From Paracentrotus lividus (taxonomy: Eukaryota; Echinodermata; Echinoidea; Camarodonta; Echinidae), in assembly GCA_940671915.1 (NCBI GenBank), contig CALNVZ010003432.1, positions 13,573,005 through 13,637,004 of the forward strand: a stretch of DNA of 64,000 nucleotides. Reading direction: 5' to 3'. The stretch's first letter is position 1. Each line of letters starts with the position of its first letter. The notes beneath the pieces are model-generated. The model was not told where the DNA came from. It did not search any database and saw only the letters and a list, made by a program, of their open reading frames with translations. The position numbers were made by a program, and so were the translations under genes. Positions 27,801 to 35,232 of the stretch are shown piece by piece.

Positions 27801-28907
27801 AAATTGGCAATTAAAAAAAAAATATTGAAGTTCCTAACCATGTGTATTGCTTTAAAGACATCACATTCAATTAGAAGCATGTAGCATTAAAATAAAAATA
27901 TTGCTGTTGCCAATTTGAGGAATAAAATGTGATCAATTTAGCCTTAAAATAATCTCTGTCCTCAATGAGTTAAATGATTAAGAATGTGATGAGTATAGCT
28001 GCTATAACACAAGATCTGATCACCGGTCGTTTGTAAGGTTGTCTGTAAGGTTGTTTGTAACTTACAAGTGACTTGGTGTCGATGTGCCTGTATGTTGACT
28101 ATAATGAGATGTCATTGGCTTGGACTGATCATCTCCTAATGGGAGTAGACTGTGAGAGATTTGGCCTTCAAAGCAAAGTCTAATTGCATTCCATTTCAAT
28201 ATAGAATCACAACTGTTCCATACATGATAACCTCCATTTAAGCATTTGTTGGGGTTGTCTGTAAATGATAACAATCAATGTTTTGAGGTTGTTTAAGATA
28301 ATTCATGAGTAACTTTTTCTCAATACATCTCTGATACATCGACAATAGTTAATGTATCAGACGAGCATATTTCACATGTGTTCATAGACAACCTCACAAT
28401 TGATAGTTACAAACTTTTGATGAAGAAAGGTCTTGACAGAATCATTAACGTGGATTTATATTTAACCAATTTCAGGTAAGGAATGTGCACTCGTCCATCA
28501 AGGTAGCAGAGGACTTTGTCTCTCCTGAGCACATCAGCGAGTGCTTCTGGTTGACCCAAGAGTTCCGTCAGCTCAGTGCCACCCATTCCAACCACGAAGA
28601 CAAACTCCAAGTCAAGAACATCATCTACCACGCCATCAAAGACACCATCGGACTCCTAGTGACCAAGACACCTCCAGGAGAACAGGCCGATCCTAACGGA
28701 GCTGCTAGGGCCATGGCCGTGTTGCAGCAGCATAAGCAACAACAGGAGCTTCAGCAACAGATACAACTACAACAGCAGCAGAAGCCAGCAACACCTCAGC
28801 CACAACAACAGAAGGTTGCCCAGCTTGTTGATGTATCTCCTCAGTCAAAGCCATCTCCTGCGACAACGCCACCAGTCGCAAGTAACAACACTTGCAGCAG
28901 TTCGTGA
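4919..28907 (+). CDS. KDM3: KDM3/JMJD1C-type JmjC histone H3K9 demethylase (18 exons, 5' end missing)
   Basis: KDM3 (JHDM2) proteins are nuclear Fe(II)/2-oxoglutarate dioxygenases that remove methyl groups from histone H3 lysine 9. The exons together encode about 2,450 residues: a long Ser/Pro/Gln/His-rich region (exons at 4919-12934), a PKKRKL basic signal (17209-17290), the cysteine zinc finger (CxxC pairs at 17889-19686), an LRDLL nuclear-receptor-box motif (22633-22647), and the JmjC domain from 22.9 kb to 28.6 kb. The iron ligands are visible: His and Asp of NLHLD at 25418-25426 and the second His of GAPHQ at 27118-27120. After JmjC comes a Gln-rich tail of about 80 residues. Splice phases agree from exon to exon. 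Vertebrate JMJD1C is about 2,540 aa, so the N-terminal exons should lie left of the window. About six apparent frameshifts occur in the exons near 8.1, 18.0, 18.9 and 20.3 kb; the catalytic exons are intact. JMJD1C versus KDM3B cannot be separated here; invertebrates usually have one KDM3. Confidence 0.93.
6858..7627. mobile_element. piggyBac-like MITE (770 bp, TTAA-flanked)
   Basis: A TTAA sits on each side (6854-6857 and 7628-7631). The ends are inverted repeats: CCCTAATCAGACTGGGGG on the left and CCCAGTCTGATTATGGG on the right. TTAA duplication with CCC/GGG ends is the signature of the piggyBac superfamily. The inside has no transposase frame. Long G and C runs sit next to GCCATCATGGC-type palindromes. 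A second full copy is at 37133-37910 and a fragment at 3060-3215. Confidence 0.8.
7632..8075 (+). other. KDM3 intron remainder
   Basis: Intronic sequence between the MITE and the next KDM3 exon. No gene, RNA or clear repeat is seen. The acceptor reads CATCAGCAG, a tandem NAGNAG site, so inclusion of one extra Gln codon is possible. Confidence 0.5.
8076..8370 (+). CDS. KDM3: KDM3 exon B (Ala/Gln/His-rich, two apparent frameshifts)
   Basis: The exon lies between a NAGNAG acceptor and the donor CAG|GTTAGT. The first frame reads [18 protein letters not shown] and hits a stop at about 8178. A second frame continues as [20 protein letters not shown] to about 8290, and a third carries the end, [20 protein letters not shown]. 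All three pieces share the Ala/Gln/Ser-rich style of the flanking exons, so two single-base indels in the assembly or the gene are the simplest reading (near 8155-8175 and 8285-8305). Confidence 0.65.
8371..9013 (+). other. KDM3 intron
   Basis: No feature is recognised. The minus-strand open frame at 8481-8681 has no support. A standard TCTCCTGTAG acceptor closes the intron. Confidence 0.5.
9014..9163 (+). CDS. KDM3: KDM3 exon C
   Basis: Fifty codons, phase 0 at both ends, between TCCTGTAG and CAG|GTTGGT. It begins [18 protein letters not shown], continues with Ser/Thr/Gly-rich sequence and ends KDVMERQ. No catalytic motif is present; it links the low-complexity region to a charged helix in the next exon. 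Confidence 0.8.
9186..9529. repeat. Foldback (inverted-repeat) element in KDM3 intron
   Basis: ACTTTAGATGTTACATCCCTGTAACA on the left faces TGTTACAGGGATTTAACATCTATAGT on the right. Inner arms (AATAGAGAAATAGCGAAT and ATTCGCTATTTCTATATT; GCAATGGTACAAGATTT and AAATCTTGTACCATTGC) also pair. The whole stretch is a palindromic MITE-like element with no coding capacity. Confidence 0.7.
9776..9898 (+). CDS. KDM3: KDM3 exon D, charged helix
   Basis: Forty-one codons between TTTTACAG and AGG|GTAAGT. The peptide is almost all Arg, Glu, Lys and Gln (for example [20 protein letters not shown]), so a long charged alpha-helix or coiled coil is likely. The acceptor is again NAGNAG-like (ACAGCAG). Confidence 0.8.
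9899..10906 (+). other. KDM3 intron with a LINE/SINE tail
   Basis: Around 10080-10140 the sequence AAGCGCTGTG...ATAGCGCATATATAAATTATCG followed by ATT repeats resembles the 3' end of L2/CR1-type retroposons. A G run lies at about 10529-10541. The rest is unremarkable. Confidence 0.45.
10907..12934 (+). CDS. KDM3: KDM3 exon E (large, disordered region)
   Basis: This 2,028-nt exon (676 codons, phase 0 at both ends) is open throughout. It starts [20 protein letters not shown] after a TTATTGCAG acceptor and ends at CAACAG|GTCAGT. It is rich in Ser, Thr, His and Lys, with a Lys/Arg-rich segment near its end (about 12718-12800: [19 protein letters not shown]) that may be a second nuclear signal. 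The perfect frame over 2 kb argues against the gene being a pseudogene. Confidence 0.85.
12935..14815 (+). other. Large KDM3 intron, left part
   Basis: No exon is seen. A more GC-balanced block at about 13470-13760 carries short repeats (AATCACATAGGCTAA and AATCACGTAGGCTAA about 175 bp apart) and may be a decayed repeat of unknown type. Confidence 0.45.
14816..14951. mobile_element. Short MITE (about 136 bp)
   Basis: GGGGGTGATTCACTAACA on the left faces TGTTAGTGAATAACCCCC on the right, with inner AAAATCA/TGATTTT arms. It is a small non-autonomous inverted-repeat element. Confidence 0.65.
15188..15788. mobile_element. TTAA-flanked foldback element (601 bp)
   Basis: TTAA occurs at 15184-15187 and 15789-15792. 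The ends are AGGGAAAGTTTACTGTGGAATT and AATTCCAGAGTGAACTTCCCCT. Internal arms pair as well (TTGATAAAGGATTAGAGCTATT against AATAGATCTAATCCTTTATCAA), so nearly the whole element folds back. There is no open frame. Confidence 0.7.
15931..16172. repeat. Pyrimidine minisatellite, unit about 21 bp
   Basis: About ten tandem units of the form CCACTCTTTTTGTACCCCTCT, alternating TTTTTGTA and TTTTCCTA variants. One strand is nearly all pyrimidine. The open frame across it is only an artefact of the repeat. Confidence 0.85.
16285..16370. repeat. TCTG/TC microsatellite
   Basis: Runs of CTGT and CTCT tetranucleotides and dinucleotides. Confidence 0.85.
16371..17208 (+). other. Large KDM3 intron, right part
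   Basis: No exon or clear repeat is seen until the CCTTTTTAG acceptor at 17208. Confidence 0.45.
17209..17290 (+). CDS. KDM3: KDM3 exon F with PKKRKL signal
   Basis: The 82-nt exon encodes [19 protein letters not shown] followed by an Asn/Lys-rich end. PKKRKL closely resembles the classical monopartite nuclear import signal. It ends in phase 1 at GATG|GTGAGT. Confidence 0.82.
17291..17888 (+). other. KDM3 intron
   Basis: No feature recognised. The plus-strand open frame at 17445-17639 lacks splice or family support. Confidence 0.5.
17889..18079 (+). CDS. KDM3: KDM3 exon G, start of zinc finger (one extra base)
   Basis: The exon starts [15 protein letters not shown], matching the segment that precedes the KDM3 zinc finger. 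At 17998-18002 the sequence AAGTGGCAGAGAG breaks the frame. Reading the next frame from there gives CRECR, then about 14 residues further [10 protein letters not shown], exactly the family pattern. A single extra G at 18000/18001 explains the shift, and with it the exit phase (AG|A) fits the next exon. Donor is CGAAG|GTAAGA. Confidence 0.82.
18102..18296. mobile_element. Short inverted-repeat element, deletion relative of 39465-40180
   Basis: The ends ATATAAAGAGTTTGATTCC and GAATCAAAGTCTTCATAT are inverted. Internal TTTTGATGAAAATTGAGTTATTGATATC and AACAAATGCC segments match the larger element in the securin gene. It begins about 22 bp after the donor of the preceding KDM3 exon. Confidence 0.6.
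18297..18828 (+). other. KDM3 intron remainder
   Basis: Nothing recognisable; ends in a CCCTCCTCAG acceptor. Confidence 0.5.
18829..19043 (+). CDS. KDM3: KDM3 exon H, zinc-finger linker (two apparent frameshifts)
   Basis: The first frame reads [18 protein letters not shown], matching the family's RRLxxxxxGxLxxxGF segment. It stops at about 18902. A second frame continues [10 protein letters not shown] and [10 protein letters not shown], which matches the family WLPL...DLDTAKYIL. A third carries [12 protein letters not shown] into the next exon. The shifts lie near 18896-18902 and 18968-18990. Family similarity in all three frames supports two indels and not wrong exon borders. Confidence 0.72.
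19537..19686 (+). CDS. KDM3: KDM3 exon I, core of zinc finger
   Basis: It encodes [20 protein letters not shown], then [12 protein letters not shown] and VVCLDCY. Three CxxC pairs and a His form the C-terminal part of the KDM3 cysteine-rich zinc finger, required in the family for demethylase activity. The match is very strong and unbroken. Enters in phase 1 and leaves in phase 1 at AAAAGA|GTAAGT. Confidence 0.92.
19687..20297 (+). other. KDM3 intron
   Basis: AT-rich, no feature; the open frames at 19691-19954 and 20063-20245 have no support. Confidence 0.5.
20298..20401 (+). CDS. KDM3: KDM3 exon J (one apparent frameshift)
   Basis: The exon begins [11 protein letters not shown] and then must change frame to read [20 protein letters not shown] and IPGN, which matches the family WLKCVK...LMPTQIIPG segment. 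The shift lies at about 20325-20333. Borders are TTGCCCAG and AATG|GTGAGT. Confidence 0.78.
20402..20957 (+). other. KDM3 intron, left part
   Basis: No feature seen; open frames on both strands at 20721-20984 lack support. Confidence 0.45.
20962..21570. mobile_element. TTAA-flanked element with CTC...GAG ends (609 bp)
   Basis: TTAA lies at 20958-20961 and 21571-21574. Ends are CTCTTTACGTGCCGG and GGCACGTCAGGAG, imperfect inverted repeats. No transposase frame. A G run (about 21544-21556) lies near the right end. Confidence 0.55.
21786..21895 (+). CDS. KDM3: KDM3 exon K
   Basis: It reads [20 protein letters not shown] then ACPC, matching the family segment ALYDVGDIVH...KWGI...CPC that follows the zinc finger. 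Phase 1 in, phase 0 out at CACCG|GTGAGT. Confidence 0.88.
21896..22359 (+). other. KDM3 intron
   Basis: AT-rich with A runs near 22020-22060; no feature. Confidence 0.5.
22360..23067 (+). CDS. KDM3: KDM3 exon L with LxxLL motif and start of JmjC region
   Basis: The exon (236 codons, phase 0 at both ends) starts [23 protein letters not shown] resembles the family PLNWLADL. The LxxLL motif LRDLL at 22633-22647 corresponds to LRNLL in vertebrate KDM3A, known as a nuclear-receptor contact. [12 protein letters not shown] and [15 protein letters not shown] at the end are strongly conserved and lead into the JmjC domain. Confidence 0.9.
23458..23629 (+). CDS. KDM3: KDM3 exon M, JmjC N-terminal part
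   Basis: [20 protein letters not shown] and [17 protein letters not shown] match the start of the KDM3 JmjC fold (VSGVHHKLN...LW, GFED). Splice sites are CCTCACAG and CTCGA|GTAAGT. Confidence 0.92.
24079..24300 (+). CDS. KDM3: KDM3 exon N, JmjC
   Basis: [30 protein letters not shown] and [12 protein letters not shown] match the family almost residue for residue. Phase 1 in and out. Confidence 0.94.
24301..25379 (+). other. KDM3 intron with a tRNA-derived fragment
   Basis: Apart from the tRNA-like piece described separately at 24645-24760, this is ordinary intronic sequence. Confidence 0.5.
24645..24760 (-). repeat. Degraded tRNA-derived SINE-like fragment
   Basis: On the minus strand an A-box-like AGCTAAGTGGAAGAGCGG is followed about 30 nt later by CCGGGGTTCAAATC, a B-box-like sequence, with a possible anticodon arm between. 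Stems are imperfect, so a functional tRNA is unlikely. Confidence 0.45.
25380..25511 (+). CDS. KDM3: KDM3 exon O, iron-binding HxD
   Basis: [20 protein letters not shown] matches the catalytic core. The His and Asp of HLD (25418-25426) are the first two Fe(II) ligands. Phase 1 in and out (GAAAGAG|GTGAGT). Confidence 0.95.
25894..26033 (+). CDS. KDM3: KDM3 exon P
   Basis: [20 protein letters not shown] matches EKEKPGALWHIYAAKDTEK of the family, a segment between the iron-binding strands. Ends at ATCAAG|GTCAGT in phase 0. Confidence 0.93.
26034..26946 (+). other. KDM3 intron
   Basis: No gene or clear repeat seen; ends with CTTGACAG. Confidence 0.5.
26947..27123 (+). CDS. KDM3: KDM3 exon Q, second iron-binding His
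   Basis: [28 protein letters not shown] and FIPAGAPHQ match the JmjC C-terminal half. The His codon at 27118-27120 is the third iron ligand. The donor is CAG|GTAAGGAAT. Confidence 0.95.
27281..27973. mobile_element. Possible TTAA-ended repeat with a nested MITE
   Basis: TTAACCTATTCGCGCC on the left and GTCCTCAATGAGTTAA on the right are loosely inverted. The match is weak, so the outer borders are uncertain. Confidence 0.35.
27362..27638. mobile_element. MITE with CTGTTGCATAAAACTT ends
   Basis: CTGTTGCATAAAACTTCTAACC on the left faces GGTTAGAAAAAAAGTTTTATGCAACA on the right. Internal CCGGTTA... and ...CTCGGGTT segments also pair. About 277 bp, non-coding, in the last KDM3 intron. Confidence 0.65.
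28476..28907 (+). CDS. KDM3: KDM3 final exon: end of JmjC plus Gln-rich tail
   Basis: It starts [20 protein letters not shown] and continues [11 protein letters not shown] and [19 protein letters not shown], the conserved end of the JmjC module. Vertebrate KDM3A ends soon after this. Here about 80 more residues follow, rich in Gln and Pro ([19 protein letters not shown]), to TGA at 28905-28907. The exon itself begins with GTAAGGAAT, the same bases as the donor of the previous exon. Confidence 0.93.
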   Translation, partial: VRNVHSSIKVAEDFVSPEHISECFWLTQEFRQLSATHSNHEDKLQVKNIIYHAIKDTIGLLVTKTPPGEQADPNGAARAMAVLQQHKQQQELQQQIQLQQQQKPATPQPQQQKVAQLVDVSPQSKPSPATTPPVASNNTCSSS

Positions 28908-28954
28908 CAATTAGCCAAGGAAAAACGGACGTTTCAGCTAGAGCGAATCGGCTG

Positions 28955-29345
28955 CCAAGTAAACTAGATGTTTCATTTGATGTGACGTATACTAGATGTT
29001 TCATATGGTTATGATGTGAGATAAACTTGATGTTTAATTTTGTTACAATACGAAATTGACTAGACGTTTCATATTGTTACAATACGAAATTGACTAGACG
29101 TTTCATATTGTTACAATATGAATTCCACTAGATGTTTCATATTGTTATGATATGAGGTAAACCAGACGTTTCAAATTGTTAGGATAAGAAGTAAACTGGA
29201 AGTTTCATTGTTGCAACAATATGAGGTAAACTAGACATTTTGTATTGTTATTATATGAGGCAAACCAGATGTTTCATATTGTTACAATAAGAATTCAACT
29301 AGATTTTTCATGTTATTTTGATATGAAATAAGATAAGCCTAGACT
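28955..29345 (+). repeat. Minisatellite in KDM3 3' UTR, unit about 34-37 bp
   Basis: About ten tandem units of the form ACTAGACGTTTCATATTGTT plus ACAATACGAAATTG-like sequence follow the stop codon. Many units contain ATTGTTACAAT or a close variant, an inverted repeat that could form a small hairpin in RNA. Two central units are nearly identical; outer ones have drifted. Confidence 0.85.
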
Positions 29346-29454
29346 AGACGAGTCCAAAGAACTGATAAAATTCTATTGATGTTGAGAAGCACATGGGATA
29401 TTTTTGCTGCATTTCTTTCAACTACTTTTTCAAAAACATACAGAACAGAATGGA

Positions 29455-29460
29455 AATAAA
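29455..29460 (+). terminator. Candidate poly(A) signal of KDM3
   Basis: The first AATAAA in good position after the stop codon (about 550 bp downstream). Another (AGAAATAAAAC) lies near 31341. Which is used cannot be told. Confidence 0.35.
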
Positions 29461-30361
29461 ATAATTGTGCAAACTTTTTCTCCTAATCTGACAATTGTAT
29501 ACTGAAAATGACCCTCACAGACATCTCGATTACTTCCAGGTTATGGGTATGCCAACAAAGAAAACTAAAAAAGATCATCAGATGCTATTACTCGTTTCAG
29601 TGGCACCTAATATGAGAGAAATAAATACCTTACAGGTCAATGAAACAGATTAGTAGCATTTCCAGCAAAGGTAACACCACGTCAAGTGGGCGGGTCTTTA
29701 TATCTTACTTCCACAATATACATGCATATGAAGCAGAGGGGTATATTACAATGAGACTATGTACATTTCAAAATACCTCAGCAATCCATAAAGAAATGGT
29801 GCTTTGTCTTCTATAGCAAAACATTAATATTGTGATGAAATTGAACAAGAAAGCCAGATTATATCAGAGTTTATTGATGGACATTTATCGAGAGTCATTG
29901 CTGAGTTATCCGGGAAGGTTGAAAAGGTGAATCTTAATTTATTTATGTTTGTCAGTTTTCAATGAATTTATAGATGAATGAGATATATATTGATCTATGT
30001 GTTTCCCCATCAAACTCTGCTTGTGATTTGACCAAAGGGAATTTGTGCACTAAGGAATGGGATGCAGGAAAGTTATTTTTGTTTGATACAAGAGAAAAAA
30101 TAACAATATGTCAAGTCTCTTGAGGGATATTGGAATGCTGCATTGCTTTGTCTAAAGTCCAACAGCTGAGTGGTGAAGGTTTAGGGTGTCTAGATAAAAC
30201 AATTTCAAACCCCAATATTGTAGGAGCCACTGTAGCTCCATATTGTTATTGAAATATTGTTTCTGTCAAGATGGACATTTTAGCAGATAATGTAAGGATT
30301 TGATGTTTTACTGGAGCAATATTTGAAGAAATTTGAGAATGCTTTAGCACCCATTGACTCC
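29461..30361. other. 3' UTR or intergenic, no feature
   Basis: No gene or distinctive repeat seen. Confidence 0.45.
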
Positions 30362-30862
30362 CTAATGAATAGGATTAAAGATAATCTAGAGTAGTAGTCA
30401 TGATTAAATAAATCAAAACATTCTTTTTCATACCAGAATCTCAAGCAAAAGAAATAAATACTGCACACCAAAGGAATTTAAAGAAAATTGCGTATTTGCT
30501 GAGAAAAGAGCAAAATAAGCATAATTTCTGTAGCTGGACGGGCCGTCCAAGCACATGCGAGATTAACACGGCCACGTGGAGAGTCTACGGGTATATCATG
30601 TGCACGTGATTCGCACCGGATCTGTGTGTATATGTTGTGCCGTGACTTGTGGCGATATAGCGGTCTACTCCAAGTCCCAATTTGACAGACTGTTTCGATA
30701 TTTCTTCATCATTTCTTCTGAAATCATTATCGAAACGTGAATATAATCTTGTGTAGGCATATGTATCTGTTAATGGAACAATGTGAGGACATATCTTACA
30801 GATTTATCTCAAATTATTTTGGCTGTAAGAACTCTAGCTTGGCTTTAAGTCTAAGCATTGAT
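30362..30862. repeat. Dispersed repeat, copy of the inside of 39465-40180
   Basis: From the TAATCTAGAGTAGTAGTCATGA region to GGCTGTAAGAACTCTAGCTTGG the sequence is highly similar to 39570-40045, including CTGGACGG(G/C)CCGTCCAAGCACATGCG and ACGTGATTCGCACCGGATCTG. The terminal inverted repeats of the full element are not seen here. Confidence 0.8.
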
Positions 30863-33079
30863 AATGCTTAGTGTGATGATGCCATTTTGTTTGACTTGGC
30901 CAAAAGAGAGAATTGCTATTTGTGTAATGTAACTAATGAATTTATCTGGCAAATGATCGCTTCGCATGTACCAATGAAATTCGCAGAGAAGTGAGATGCT
31001 CTATTGTTTATGGTCATGATCAGAAAATTTGCTTAGGTCGAATATAAATATTTTATGCTGCCATGATAGGCAGACTATCGTGTATGTAAAACCATGCCTG
31101 TGCATTGCATGCGGCTAATATTCATTGTGTTCTAATTCTTTCAGACATTCCATAATCAATTTTGTAGTTATATTTTACTTTTTATTTCTTGTTGTTCTTA
31201 CTGAGGTAGGAAATTTGTAATGACCTATGAGAAATGACTGACCAAAACTAAATGTGCCTGATTAGGTTATGTGTAGAATATAGAGAATATGATTAGGCAA
31301 TTCATTTGGGGAAAATGTAAATGTCGGAGGAAAAGATATAGAAATAAAACAAAAGTCTTTTTATTTGATCCATAAGCTATTGGGGACAGGATTGAAAAGC
31401 TGTTTTAATGATGTCCATTGTAATTATGGAGTGTGTGTTTAATTTTAAACGTAAAATATTGTTGTCAAATTGATTAAAACTGCCTTTGCCATTTTATGTT
31501 GAGTATAATACTGTCGGGGCATCACGTTTCATTTCGGGCCAAGGGGCACCTTATGTTAAAACTTTCCACATGTATGTATAAATGAATTTTGTGCTCAATT
31601 CAGAAACCATGACGGAAGTGAGATTGGTTTGAGGAAGTAGTATGTTTGTTTGTTCAATGGTGTAGAGAACAATATATCTATTACAGACTCAAATATTTTG
31701 TCTTGAAAGGCAAATCATGATGATCACTGTAAATAAGTGAGAGATAGATATATAGTCTATATGTAGTCTTTATATCTTGTTTTATTCTTGTCTTGTTGTG
31801 ACATGAAATCTTCTTTTCTAAAAGCTGTGCGACTTCGAGTGATTTTCTTTTTTAATACACAATTACAAAAAAAATGCACCTTGATTGTGATATTTTCTGT
31901 TGATAAAAACATGTTTATATGAAATTGATTTTTTACAAGAAACAGCAAAAAGACTGATCTCTTAGCAGACCCGTTTGTTGTGTTTGGGAATAATATGTGT
32001 GGTAATGTATATACTTAGGGTCATAGTGATATTTTTGTATGGAGAGGGATATATGTCTCCTATCTCTCGATATGAGTTTGTAATTGAAATCACTTTGATG
32101 ACCTTTTTCTTTGACTGAAAAGATGATGAAATGCTTTTCGGTTGGAAATAGACTTTATAGCCGAAAAGGAGTTGTGTGTATCTGTAAATTCTTGTGAATA
32201 CGACATTCTTATTTTATGAAATCAGTTGACTTGTGCATGGCTTGGCTTGCTAAAAAGTGAAGAAAAGGAAGAAAATCTTGTTATACAGTTGACTAAAACA
32301 AATAATACAAAAACTTAAAAATAACAGATATGTCTCATCGTTGTATTGTGTTGCTACTAGTAGAGTGAATATGGAGATTAAGAGAGAAAGAGAAGTGAGA
32401 TATCGGTCAATTCCCATTATACCGAGATGCTTGGTATATTACAACAAAATCTCCATGTTGGTACACAATTGTTAAGTAAGCATACCGGTACTCATTATAA
32501 TGGGAGTAGAGTGTATCAGTGATGGTGAACTGGGAAAAATGAGTTATGATAGAGAGGAAAGATGTTACAGGAAGAGAGATCATGAGAAGGGAGTGATGGA
32601 AAGAGACAGAGAAAAGAATTTAGAATGGAGAGAAAGGTAGATGAAAAAAAGGAGAGAGAGAGATCAAGAAAAATATCTCTAGAAGAGAGATGAAAAGAAA
32701 TACTTCAGCTGGGGTACAGTTTTGGTAAAAGATAGAAACACAAAGTTTGAATGATTTTCCAATTTAATAAGTAAAATTTAAAAAAAGGGGGGAAAAAAAT
32801 GGAAACTTTAAGATGGCTTAAATCAAAATGTCTTGAATTAAAATTAGATCTATATCTATTCTTTAGCATTGCCGATGATATAATTTAATACTCCAAAAGA
32901 AGTTTTCTTAATTTAATTCATACTTTAAAAAATGCTGTAACTTTCACTGTAGAATTCAATTGGAGTTTGTCAGCAGGGACTAATAACTGAAATTATTGAA
33001 TCTTTACCAAAAATTCACCCCATTTATTAGCATACACTGAGAGAAACTAGTTCCTCCCCCATAACGAGCAATCTGAACT
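30863..33079. other. Intergenic, includes purine-rich tract
   Basis: No gene is seen. Between about 32370 and 32700 the plus strand is rich in GAGA-type purines. At 32410-32510 CCCATTATA and TATAATGGGAG form a loose inverted repeat ending in a GAGTAGAGTGTA motif. Confidence 0.45.
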
Positions 33080-33359
33080 TAGGCACCTTTTCCATTCAAA
33101 ACTCGTTAAGTTTCCCGCAGGATCCTGTTCCACCCCGGCAAACATCCAGTTTTCAGCTTTTTAATAGACCCCCATCCCAGCCTCAGCTTTCTGGATACCG
33201 TTGAATACAAAAAGCCAAATGGGACGCCCAGGAAGCCGAGCTGACTTGGGCTTTCAGTAAGCTGAAAATTTTGGGATTCTATTCAAAAGCCGATAAAACG
33301 GTGTTTGGAACATAGGATGCGGGAAACTGACACCTTTTGATAAATGGAGAAGGCGCCTT
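33080..33359. mobile_element. MITE of the AGGCGCCTT family (degraded left end)
   Basis: Left end AGGCACCTTTTCCATT, right end AATGGAGAAGGCGCCTT. Inner sequence GGATTCTATTCAAAAGCCGAT and GATGCGGGAAACTGACACC matches the element at 61927-62117. Confidence 0.7.
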
Positions 33360-34498
33360 GCACGCACTCACAAAATATTCTTGAGATGTGAATTAGTTAT
33401 TTAATATACAAAATTTAATGGGAAACTTAAAATAAATGTGCATATTTCCAGGCAACATCAAATTAATACATGTATATAATCACAAAATAAAATGTTTAGG
33501 TATGTGTGATAGGTTTGAAGTGTACCTGTACATGTAGAACAACAGATGCAATGTTTCCAGATACTTTTCTTTGTAGCATTGTTTTACACCTTTGCTACAG
33601 GAACTAAATAAATGATAACCCCCTATAAAGATGCAACTATACTTAGCATGCAACAAGGTCCTTACATGAATCTTTGCAAACTTCAATTCTTAATTCTAAG
33701 GTGATATTCCAAGGTTTGCATTAGAATCAACAATACTTCTGAATGTCTAAGAAATAAAGCCATCTAGGCATATACCCGGTAGTCTTAATCACTGTTGAAT
33801 GAATGTCTGCACATGGTAGGCCACAATGTTGGAGACTTGATTTTTCTAAAAATTTCCAGATCCTAACACTAGAAAATTAACAAAATAAACAAGAACTGAG
33901 AGAAAATAATCAACACCAAGAAAGTACAATTGAAAAAACAGCAACATGTAAACACATAAGAGGCCAGTACACTAATCGATTCACAGGGTTTTCATAAAGT
34001 CGGAACCAATACGATATCAACTTTTGCTAATTAAAATCAAGTTTTGTTCCTCATGAATCAAATTTTTGTTACATTTGAATAATTAATAAACTGGTCAATT
34101 ACATCAAAACAAACAAACACGTTCAACAGAATTTTAAGATTCTAAGGCCCCAAATGTTGTACCCACCCCCGCCCCCTCAGTAGCATAACAATTTTTTAAG
34201 TCTCAAACTAAAAAAAATACAAACAGGTGCTAAAAAACAACTTTATATTTGAGCCATTTAGTCCCTGTAATCCCTCAATTTCAGGATGATTTTTTTTTAA
34301 AGTTTGAAATGAACCCCAAAGAGAGTTTATTGGGAGGGTTCACTGCTCAAGAATAGATTGATCTGTACTTACTTTGACTAGCAAAATAAATAAAGTAGAT
34401 GTAGTGATAACAATGCCAAATATATTTTAAGCCCTGTGTTTTATGAATAAAAAACCCTTTTTTTGCTTGTTAGACCATCAAGGCAAGGAATATATCAG
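33360..34498. other. Intergenic, no feature
   Basis: AT-rich; no gene, RNA or clear repeat seen. Confidence 0.45.
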
Positions 34499-34500
34499 TA

Positions 34501-35127
34501 GGGTTGGGCAAATAATGACTTTTTTCTGAAAAGTTATTTCAAACAAGTTACTTCTATAGTCAAATTTGATGGTAGATCCAAAAATGACAATGATTTTTGT
34601 GTACGATGATGTCTGACGTCGCTAAAGTGCAAAAAACCAAAATAGTGTATTTTGCCCATTCATCACACACTTTATAGGTATAAACCGGTTTTATTTTGTT
34701 TCTTTATGGATTTTGATGGTTTAAAAGCTCAAATCTGACAATTTTATCATGACCAAATGTACCTAGTATGGTTATAGGTGTTAATTTAGTGATTTTGATA
34801 TGAGGTGATTTTTGCTCGATATTAACTGAAACTAACTACCAAACTACACTAACAGTCAACCTTGGTAGGATTAATCATGTTGGATTAATCATGTTGGTTC
34901 CCTGACACCCAAAAGCCATATAAAAAACGCAATTAAAGTTGGTTTATACGTATAAAAAGTGTGATAATTGGGCATAATACGGCTATTTTGGCGGCCATTT
35001 TGGTTTTTTGCACTTTAGCGACGTAAGACGTCATCGTATGCAAAAATAATTGTCATTTTCAGTTTCTACGTCAAATTTTACTATAGAAACAACTTGTTTG
35101 AAAAAAAAAGTTAGATTCGCCCAACCC
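34501..35127. mobile_element. Long foldback element (627 bp) with TA flanks
   Basis: GGGTTGGGCAAA and TTCGCCCAACCC form the ends, with TA on each side. Most of the element is a palindrome: GACGTCGCTAAAGTGCAAAAAACCAAAAT faces ATTTTGGTTTTTTGCACTTTAGCGACGT. No coding frame. TA flanks would suit a Tc1/mariner-type mover, but this is not proven. Confidence 0.7.
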
Positions 35128-35232
35128 TAATATCAGGAGACTCTCAGAGGTGTCCATAATAGCTGCATGTATATGTACACATGTATGTATAAATATGTAC
35201 TAAAGCAAAGAGTTTATCTACACATATTACAG

